Position numbers and translations under genes: made by a program. A DNA stretch of 64,000 nucleotides, from positions 9,509,501 through 9,573,500 of the forward strand of contig JAPVLO010000055.1 in assembly GCA_027257055.1 (NCBI GenBank), written 5' to 3'. Source of the stretch: Cephalopachus bancanus. Its lineage: Eukaryota > Chordata > Mammalia > Primates > Tarsiidae. A model generated the notes under the pieces. That model did no database searches and was not told the origin of the DNA. It worked only from the letters and a program-made list of their open reading frames with translations. Positions 56,516-64,000 of the stretch are shown here, in pieces. Position 1 is the stretch's first letter; each line of letters begins with the position of its first letter.

Positions 56516-58136
56516 TGTGATGTTGGCTTCATAAAATGATTTGGGGAGTGTTCCATCTTTCTCAATTGCCTGAAATACCTTCAGTAGGACTGGAATCAGC
56601 TCCTCCTTAAATGTCTTGTAGAATTCTGCTGGAAAGCCATCTGGTCCAGGGCTTCTTTTTTGTAGGTTGTTTTCTTATTATGTAGTCAATTTCCTTGATT
56701 GTTATTGGTCTATTTAGGGTCTCAATTTCTTCTTCTTTCAGCCTAGGCAGGTTGTGTAATGACAGAAAGTCCTCCATTTCCTTGAGGTTTTCAAGTTTGT
56801 TTCCATACAACTGTACATAATAGTCTCTAATGATCTTTTGTATTTCTTCAGGGTTAGATGTGACTTCATCTTTTGTGTTTCTGATTGTGCTTATTTGGGT
56901 TTTTTTTCTCTTTTTCTTGGTCAGTCTAGCCAGGGGACCATTGATCTTGTTTATCCTTTTAAAGAACCAGCTTTTTGTTTCATTGATTTTTTCTATTGTC
57001 TTTTTGTCTTCTATGTCCTGGATTTGTGCTTTTATTTTGGTGATCTAGATTCTTCTGCTGAAATTAGGGTTTTTGTGACCTTGCATTTCGAGCTTCCTTA
57101 GGCAGCTTGTTAGGCTGTTAATTTGTGATCCTTCCATTTTATTCGTGTGTATTTGTAGGGATATAAATTCCCCTCTTACTACAGCTTTCATGGCGTTCCA
57201 GAGATTTTGGTAAAATATTTCTCCATTTTCATTTGTTTCCAGGTATGTTTTGATCTCTGTTTTGATTTCATCATTGACCTAGGAGTTGTTTAGCATCATA
57301 CTGTTTAGTGTCCACATCTTTGTGGGTTTTAGGGGTACCTTGTTGGTGTTAATGTTTATTTTTATTCCACTGTGGTCCGAAAAGGTGCATGGTAAAATTT
57401 TGGTCCTTTTAAATTTGCTTATGCTTGATTTATGGCCATGTATGTGGTCGATCTTAGAATATGTTACATGCAGTGATGGTTAGAATGTGTATTCTGTGGT
57501 CTTTGGATGGAGTGTTCTGTATGTATCAATTAAGTCCATTTGGTCAAGAGTCACATTGAGGTTCCGGATCTCATTGCTGATTTTTTTGTCCTGATGATCT
57601 GTCTAGGGTTGTGAGTGGGGTATTAAAGTCCCCAGTTATGATGGTGTTAGAGTCAATAACTTTCTTTAGTTTTCCTAGAAGTTGCTTTATGAAAGTTGGT
57701 GCACCTATGTTAGGTGCATGTATGTTTAGGATAGATATTTCTTGTTGATGTAGTGAACCTTTTATCATTATGTAGTGGCCCTCTGTATGTTTTTTAATTT
57801 TTGATAGCTTAAATGTTATTTTGTCTGAAATTAAAATTATACTCCTCCTTTCTTTTGTGTTCCATTAGCCTGAAAATTTGTTTCCCATCCTCTTACTTTG
57901 AGTCTGTGCATGTCCTTTCTAGTAAAATGGGTCTCTTGAAGGCAGCATATTGTTGTCTGGTGATATTTTATCCATTTTGCCATTCTATGTTTTCAGTGCT
58001 GCATTTAGTCCATTGACATTCAGGCTAATTATTGAAATGTGAGAGTTCATCCCTATCATAGAGTTCTTATAGAGTTGTTGTTTTTCCACTTGGTTTTTTG
58101 TCTTTCTTTTGGTTTTGGGGTTGGTTCATGTGTATT

Positions 58137-59078
58137 TTATTCTTTTTCCTGTACTCTTGTGACAAACATTTTTCTTTTTTCCCCCTTTTCTTCTGTATTT
58201 AGTACTTTCTTAAGTGTTTCATGTAGAGGTGGTTTGGTGGCAGCGTAAGTTCTTAGGGATTGGATATCTGGGAAAGATTTTAATTCTCCCTTGCTGATGA
58301 AGCTTAACCTGGCTGGGTAGGTTATTCTTGGTTGAAATTGTTTATCTTTTAGGACTTTGAAGATAGGGCTCCAAGCTCTCCTATCCTGCAGGGTTTCTGT
58401 AGATAAATATGCTGCTATTCTAATTGGTTTTCCATGGTAGGTAATCTGGCCTTTTTCTCTTGCTGCCTTTTGGATTTTTTCTTTTATGCCTACTTTGTTT
58501 AGGCGAATCATTATGTATCTAGGAGTTGGTCTTCTCATTTGTTGTCTTTCAGGGGTTCTCTGAATCTCTTATGTTTGAATTTTTGCATCACTGATTAGAT
58601 AAGGGAATTTTTCTTGAATGATCTCATGGAAAGTTTGTTTCAGTGTGGTCTCTGTCTCTCTTTCAGTCTCAGGAAGGCCAATTACTCTTAGGTTCAGTCT
58701 CTTGAAGTAATCGCTCATCTCCTGAAAGTTTTGTTCTGTCTTTTTGAGCTTGTTTTCTGTGTTTTTAAGAGTTTGGGTTAGTTCTATATTTTGGTCCTCA
58801 AGCTCTGAGATTCTTTCTTCTGCTTGGGTAATTCTTCTTTCCATGCTTATCCGTTTGTTATTTATTTCATTCACAGTATTCTTTATTACTGTTATCTCAG
58901 ATATCAGCTCCTTCCTAGTTTTTTCTTGTCTCTCCTCAATCCTTTTTAATCTCTCCATTAATGTCTTGATATCTATGTTTGTAGTTTGAGACCAGTCATT
59001 CTGGGGGCTCTTCATTGTTTGCATTCCGAAGTCAGTTTTCTCAGAGTCTGCCCTCCCAGGGGTCTGGGAAAGACCCAT
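58137..59078 (-). pseudogene. L1-B ORF1 (RNA-binding protein), one in-frame stop
   Basis: ORF1 encodes the L1 RNA-binding chaperone that forms trimers. A single frame of 314 codons runs from ATG at 59078 to a stop at 58137-58139, interrupted only by TAA at 58571-58569 (codon 170). Order: short N-terminus; long coiled coil at about residues 35-135 (heptad-rich, e.g. LMERLKRIEERQEKTRKEL and ERRITQAEERISELEDQN); an RRM-like part with NLRVIGLPE at about 140; and a C-terminal domain with RPTPRYIMIRL, WSPIFKVL and YPARLSF. The family is usually a little over 300 residues, so the frame is full length. Confidence 0.93.
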
Positions 59079-60339
59079 ATTCTACTTTTGGTTTTTCTTA
59101 ATATGTGTAGATTTTTCTCTCTTTCCCCCTTTCCCTCTCCTTCTTTAATTCTGTTTTTTAGGGAAGGTGGGATTGCTTTTGTTTCACTTGTATAATCTCC
59201 TGTTCTTTCTTATGAGGGTCCTCTGGCTTTGTTCACTTTTGAGGTTGGAGTGTGGGCTGCAGGCTGTACTTTTTGCAGTTTTGAGGTTTAATTGAGGGGG
59301 AAGCTGTGATTCAGAATCTATATGCTGATTCCAGCATCCACCAACAGGTGTATGAGCACACTGGAACCTATTTCCCACTGCCTTACAATCTGTCTGTGCA
59401 GCAGTATGTAGGTTTGGTCCCTGGATCAAAAGCAGGTACAAAAGAGGAAATTAATGGAGGAAATGGGGGTCAATAGGAAGTTAGAAAGAGAGAAGAGTGA
59501 GAGGGAAAACAGACATACATACCAACTAACAGGTGAAAAAGAGACACAAGGCCAGATAGAAGTGAAAAAAATCACAGAAGGAAAATTCCCTAAAGAATAC
59601 TGGTAGCTGCACAGAGACAGACCAATAAAATCATAAAACAGATAGTGTAAGTCAGAAAGCAAACAAAAGTGAACAAAACATACAGTCAGAATGACAAAAT
59701 CAAAAGTCAAAATAAGAGATCAGATTAGCTCTGGAATGTTTCCTGAGTGTCTAAAGTCACTACAGAGCCAGGCTCGGTGGCTCTAGTGGGTATAGTAGCA
59801 TGCACCTGTGGTTCCAGCTAATTGGAAGGCTGAGGCGGAAGGATTGCTGGAGACCAGTAGGTCGAGACTGCGGTGGCCAGCAGCGGCCACTGCATTGCAG
59901 TCTGGGCGACAGAGTGAGACTCCAACTCTAAATAAATAAATAAATAAATAAAGTCATTTCAGCTCTGATCACCAGCCTCTCCCCTTTGTTTTTGTTGCAG
60001 CCAGCTAGCCTGCTGCCTGGGAGGTCTGCAATGCTTAGTTGTCTCTGTCTGTTCAGCGTAGGGGAGGTGCTTTTTCTCCTGTTTAACGATGCTACCTTAG
60101 GAACCGAGGTGGAGCCTCTGATAGGTGGGTGGAGCAATGCAAATCTGCCTGGAGAATGGCTGAGGTGGCACCTTCACTTTCACTTCCAGGGATCATTTCT
60201 CTCCACTCATCTGGGTCTCTGGGTGAGAGGCACCGAGGATCAGTTGCACAACTGGGCACTGGATCCGGGGTGTCACCAGCAGGGTTCGGAGAGTCTTACA
60301 AATCTACCTATGCCATCGTCATCTTACTGGAACTCCCTC
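59079..60339 (-). promoter_or_regulatory. L1-B 5' UTR (former internal promoter region)
   Basis: About 1.1 kb after excluding the nested Alu. At the outer end the plus strand reads ATGCCATCGTCATCTTACTGG, a degraded reverse complement of an L1-style AAGATGGC start. I see no collinearity by eye with the 5' UTR of L1-A. Short frames here (59184-59441, 59426-59710, 59986-60348) are incidental. Confidence 0.7.
59766..59949 (+). mobile_element. Alu with internal left-arm deletion, nested in L1-B
   Basis: Keeps only the first bases of the left arm (GCCAGGCTCGGTGGCT), then jumps to the linker end CTAGTGGGTATAGTAGCATGC and a complete right arm with GCGGTGGCCAGCAGCGGCCACTGCA, ending GACTCCAACTC and an (AAAT)n tail. 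Flanks AAAGTCACTACAG (59753-59765) and AAAGTCATTTCAG (59950-59962). About 110-130 bases are missing. Confidence 0.9.
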
Positions 60340-60355
60340 CTACTCTAGAAATCTA

Positions 60356-61319
60356 ACATCAATGTCTTTAAATATTACCTTTTCTTCAGTCCTTTTCACA
60401 AATCGAGGAGCACAAGCTGTTATGTTCTGTCTTATGTCATTCACAATCACAATCAATAGATTATTTGATTGCTTTAAATTATTTGATAAATTTCAGAAGA
60501 TAGAAGAGTCAGTTCTTGTGGAATGGCCTGTGGTTATATTCAAGGTCCTAGGATTCACACCCATCTGCAGCATATACTCAGACATCATGGAGAGAAGTCA
60601 TTTTATCCTAGGTGACAAGGTCATTTTTCTGATCCTAGTAAAATGTTTCATTTACTCAGGTTTCACATGACACATTTCAGAAGGGGAATAAACCAGACAA
60701 CATCTATTATGTCAAGAATAGAAAGAGAAGGCAGGGTGATGTAAAAGAGAGTAACTATATGCAAATGATGCTATGATTATGTGCATAATAACATTCTTGA
60801 AAGCCATTACTCAATCTACGTCTGCTCCATGATCGTGTGTGTCAGGAGCCACTGCAAGAGAAAGGAATCCTCCAAGTATTTGGGAGGCAAAAAGATTTGA
60901 TCCAAGGAATTAGATGCTCACAAAATTGTTGGACAGACTCAAGGAATGGCAGTGAAGAAGTTGCAGCTGAGCTATTGTTGCCACTATAGGTATGAGCCAG
61001 GGGAGATGAAGCTGTCGCCTCAGCTGTGGGCTTTCACAAACTCACAGGCATGTGGTGTCTGGACACAGAAACCACCCATGTGGAACCACCTTGCCTTCAG
61101 CTGCTGTAGGAGGTGAACGATGGCTGCTATCCCAGATCTGCTTTTCAAATCGTGCACAAGTTCTTCTGACTGCAGGAAGGCAATTTTCATTCAAATCTCT
61201 AACTGCTCAGAATATAATTTCTACCTTTCCAACTTCTTCAAATAGAAGAATTAGAAGAAGATTGAGAGAGCCAGTCCACAGTGCAGTGCAGTAAAAAATG
61301 AATCATTTTAACATTGTAC
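60356..61319. other. no gene seen; unassigned sequence
   Basis: Positions 60840-61290 read like a diverged LTR-type or other ancient repeat (GGAGCCACTGCAAGAGAAAGG, 'GCAGCTGAGCTATTGTTGCC'), which I cannot name. A 102-codon frame at 60362-60670 has no signature. Confidence 0.4.
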
Positions 61320-61502
61320 AGAGCTTCATAGATCCAGGCTCCTCTCCCTCACTCAGACTGTTTGTTCTTGAGCAATTCTGTTGATATCTTTGAGTCTTGG
61401 CTTCTGTACCAGCAAGATATTGTTCTTGTCAATTTGTTGAAAGTATTGAATATAACACACAAAAAGAACTAGAATAGTACCTGGAACAATCGTTAAATGA
61501 AA
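61320..61502 (+). mobile_element. MIR SINE, sense
   Basis: GATCCAGGCTCCTCTCCCTCACTCAGAC, TTGTTCTTGAGCAATTCTG, TTTGAGTCTTGGCTTCTG and GAACTAGAATAGTACCTGGAAC in MIR order. Confidence 0.65.
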
Positions 61503-61589
61503 GCCGTATTGCCCTTAGTCAAGGATGATAAATGTAGTCAGAAGACTGTTTTCCCTAGCTCAAATGTGTAATTGCAGGTGAGAGCCAAC

Positions 61590-61800
61590 ATTGATCAAAC
61601 ACCAACTATATGCTTGGATGCTTTCACAATCCCACCCAGCTAACAATCACAAAAGCCCCATGGTGTGCATATTACAATCTTCTTTTGACTAGTAAAGAAT
61701 CAAGATCAGAAAGAACTTGCAAGTGATAATGGGTGAAGGCAGGATCTCCTTCCCCTGGACTCCATCCCCCAACACACTCACATTATCTGAATCAAATGCC
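61590..61800 (-). mobile_element. MIR SINE, antisense
   Basis: ACCAACTATATGCTTGGATGC, TTTCACAATCCCACCCAGC, 'AAGCCCCATGGTGTGCATATTAC', 'AAGAATCAAGATCAGAAAGAACTTGC' and GGGTGAAGGCAGGATCTCC follow antisense MIR order. Confidence 0.65.
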
Positions 61801-62269
61801 AAGTTTTTGCTTTTACATTTTTCTTGCGCTCTGGAAAAGCAAATATCTATGTGAGACTCACTCACTTCCCTCCTCATGATGGACACAGCCCTCAGTCCAA
61901 CAAACTTCCACCTCACTCTCCATTCTTGATCTCTTTGCAGCTTTGTGCTAACTGTCCAGTCATTTGCACTGAAAGAGAATTTGTTCTTTCTTTCCCAGCC
62001 TTCCAACCTTGGGGAACTCATTCTTTCATGGAGGTAGCATTTTGTATCAGTGTCTACTGAACTAGGCACCCTGAAAGAGATTTGGAGATAAACAAAGCTG
62101 ACTCCCCCCTCAAAATACACAGTCCTGTAAAGATGTACACCCAAATTACTATAGTGGCATGTGAAAAAAACATTATTAAAATGCTTGACCCCAAACTGAG
62201 AAATTCTGAGAACATAAGTCCACCCCATGAGTGGGGAAGATGGCATAGGTTCAGGGGAAACGTCACATA
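61801..62269. other. no gene seen; 185-codon chance frame on the minus strand
   Basis: A minus-strand frame (61689-62246) spans this area and the end of the antisense MIR. It has no domain signature and overlaps a repeat, so I treat it as chance. Confidence 0.55.
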
Positions 62270-62995
62270 GAAAGTGGGTTTTTTCAATAATTTCATTAAA
62301 GTATAATTGATGTACAAAGAACTACATGTATTCAATGTGGGCAACTTAAGTTGAATGAGTTTGGATGTCTGTAAACTCCTGTGATACCATCAACAAAACT
62401 TAGGTAATAGACATTGGCAACGCCTCCCAAAGGTCCCTTTTGTCCTTTGTTTTGTTTTTGTGGTAAGAATATATGACAGGAGATATCTACCCTCTTAACA
62501 AATTTTTAGGTCACAATAAATACTGTGTTGCACAACAGATTTCTAGAACTTTTTCTTTCCTTGCATAACTGAAACTTTAAAACCATTGAACAACAACTCC
62601 CCATTTCACCCACCCTCCTGGAAATCACTATTATATCCTTTATTTCTATGAATGTGACTATTTTGAATCCCTTATATAAGTGTAATCATTCAGTATTTTT
62701 CCTTCTGTGCCTGACTTGCTTCATTGAAAATAATATCCTCCAATTTCATCCATGTTGCCACAAATGGCAAGATTTCTTTCTTTTTACAGGCTGAATAGTA
62801 TTCCATAGTATTGATAGACCATAATTTCTTTCTTCATTCATTTATTGATGAAAATTTAGTTTAGTTGCATGTCTTAGCTATCGTGAATAATGCTACAATG
62901 AATGTGAGAATGTAAATATCTCTTCAGGGGGTTCTAAATCCAATCTTTTTGGATATATACTCAGAAATAAAGTTGTTAAGTCATATAGCAGAGCT
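62270..62995 (-). mobile_element. old L1 (L1M type) 3' region, antisense
   Basis: The plus strand reads the reverse complement of an old L1: TTCATTAAAGTATAATTGATGTAC (3' end), 'CCTCCTGGAAATCACTATTATATCC', 'ATGAATGTGACTATTTTGAATCCC', 'CAATTTCATCCATGTTGCC', 'CAGGCTGAATAGTATTCCATAG' and 'TAGCTATCGTGAATAATGCTAC'. Confidence 0.88.
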
Positions 62996-63670
62996 GAACT
63001 CTGACAAGTGATATATCTCCCCAAGTAGAGAAGTAGAAAGGCATTTGTATGGGAGTCCTAAAGCTTAGGATGGTCTCCTAAAGGGGGCCTGGTTCCTTTG
63101 CAGCTTGGCATTGATCAACCCTGCAGATGCCAAACAGATGATGTCTCAACGTTATCAACATAATGCATTTTGAGAGGGAATAGGGGATATGCTGGAACCT
63201 TTCAAATAATCTTTGTCTCTTGAGTCCTGGAATTTCTAACTCATTGCTATAGAAAGAACAGAAATGCCATGTGACCACAGATATGACAGACACCATGAAA
63301 AGACCCAGGAGGAGTGAAATCATACACCGAAACCCAGGACTAGAAGATTCCCGTCTCAAAGAATGTGAGTCCTTGGGTGCTTGATCTGGTTAATGGGTGA
63401 ATCAGGGATAAGGTTTGGAAGGAAGAGAGACTGGAGGGGTGAGAAAGAGGCAGAAGTGGGGACAGGCCCTAGGACAGACATGTTGGGCCTATGCTATGGT
63501 GATCTTGAATGTCACAATAAGGAATCCAGAACTCATTCTAGATGCAGTGGGGAAATTCTCTCCCTGTCTTCAATCTCACTTCCAGCAGGCAACTTCTCCA
63601 GCCACCAACAACCCTAGTGATGTTTTACAGCCATTACTGGCAACACATTAAAAGCACACACTCTGTTTCT
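62996..63670. other. no gene seen; unassigned sequence
   Basis: Two overlapping 78-codon frames (63381-63617, 63415-63651) and a 93-codon minus frame (63078-63359) are present without signatures. Confidence 0.5.
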
Positions 63671-63690
63671 CACACAACAACACACACATA

Positions 63691-63731
<41 letters not shown>
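63671..63731. repeat. (CA)n microsatellite
   Basis: CA repeat with early interruptions (AACAACA, CATACC), then about 40 uninterrupted bases. Confidence 0.97.
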
Positions 63732-63736
<5 letters not shown>

Positions 63737-63754
63737 ATTATTTTGTGATGAATC

Positions 63755-64000
63755 TGTAATGTCTTTTTTTAAATATATTTTTTATTTTAAAATTGTAGGG
63801 TACAGTTAAGGGTTAGGTATACAAATATTCATTGTGCAGGTACCCTTGTTGATGAGGTGTGCCCTCCTTTCCCCAGACAGATATTGACTACCGTTAATCC
63901 CACCTCCTTCCCCTTCCTTCCCCCCGCATAATTTCCCAACACTGTCAATTTTTTTCTTATAGTATTACGGTAGTTGTTCAAGGTCCACTTATGAGTGAGA
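63755..64000 (-). mobile_element. L1 3' end, antisense, continues past the window
   Basis: T-rich head, then ATTGTAGGGTACAGTTAAGGG, TTAGGTATACAAATATTC, 'CACAGTGTC'-like and C-rich text, and TTCAAGGTCCACTTATGAGTGAGA at the edge. Same 3' UTR as L1-B and the copy at 35735. The rest of the element lies outside the window. Confidence 0.9.

Larger units (their letters stand above)
53920..58040 (-). pseudogene. L1-B ORF2 (endonuclease-reverse transcriptase), broken
   Basis: ORF2 of L1 nicks target DNA and reverse transcribes L1 RNA. Open pieces from N- to C-terminus on the minus strand are: endonuclease part (57768-57571, with an ITGDFN motif), linker (56810-56607), RT (56515-55505, 336 codons), thumb region (55256-55068), cysteine/histidine-rich region (54790-54572, [20 protein letters not shown]) and C-terminus (54175-53993, with WIKKMWYIYT). 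An Alu splits it between the last two. Several frameshifts and stops separate the pieces, one of them next to a run of A (about 55760-55770). No functional product is possible. Confidence 0.93.
53721..60339 (-). mobile_element. L1 retrotransposon B: full length with TSD, two nested Alus
   Basis: Read on the minus strand: 5' UTR (60339-59079), ORF1 (59078-58137), ORF2 (about 58040-53920), 3' UTR and A tail (to 53721). Flanking copies CTACTCTACAAATCT (53706-53720) and CTACTCTAGAAATCT (60340-60354) differ at one of 15 bases, so both element ends are intact and the insertion is fairly recent. Alus at 54196-54488 and 59766-59949 inserted later. Removing them leaves about 6.1-6.2 kb, normal for a complete L1. 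ORF1 has one stop and ORF2 is frame-broken with a lost catalytic residue, so it is inactive. Confidence 0.95.

Noticed and set aside
61689..62246. A 185-codon minus-strand open frame
   Set aside because: It runs through an antisense MIR and unique DNA with no domain signature; best explained as chance.

Overview
This is non-coding, repeat-dense, AT-rich nuclear DNA from a primate. I found no exon set, tRNA, rRNA, CRISPR array or other cellular gene. The open frames are either chance frames of roughly 60-160 codons or remnants of LINE-1 (L1) proteins. The primate call rests on many dimeric 7SL-type Alu elements. Most share a diagnostic right arm (a GTGGCC...GGCCAC hairpin and an end in GACTCCAACTC before the A tail) that I do not recognise as a standard monkey/ape or lemur/loris Alu. 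Together with an L1 3' end unlike the usual human one, this suggests an early-branching lineage. A tarsier is my best guess, but that is inference.

Layout. 1-23 kb is mostly unique or ancient sequence. It holds two Alus plus an Alu monomer, several L2 and MIR fragments, two hAT-type DNA transposons (one MER5A-like), two LTR relics and a CA microsatellite. 23.2-25.8 kb is an old antisense L1 containing a mariner transposon remnant. 26.0-26.6 kb is an LTR-like relic with a GT microsatellite. 26.94-32.36 kb is a sense L1 with both ends and a target-site duplication; it has lost the reverse-transcriptase core and carries a separate 123-bp retroposed insert. 33.4-36.3 kb is a nest of Alu, L1 3' ends and MIRs, including a twin-primed L1. 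36-53 kb is mixed: Alus, an MLT1-type LTR, L2/MIR, two further L1 tails, an old L1M and microsatellites. 53.72-60.34 kb is a full-length antisense L1 (about 6.2 kb without its two nested Alus) flanked by a 15-bp target-site duplication. 60.4-64 kb holds MIRs, an old L1M, a CA repeat and the 3' end of another L1 running off the window.

The parts do not cooperate as a system: the window is a layered record of retrotransposition. The most informative items are the two complete-ended L1s (with 5' UTRs that look unrelated by eye), the nearly open L1 ORF1 with one stop codon, the lost RT catalytic aspartate, the small retroposed insert with a perfect duplication, the mariner relic and the lineage-specific Alu signature. 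I saw nothing I would call a previously undescribed biological system. All family names come from reading by eye, and subfamily names are tentative.
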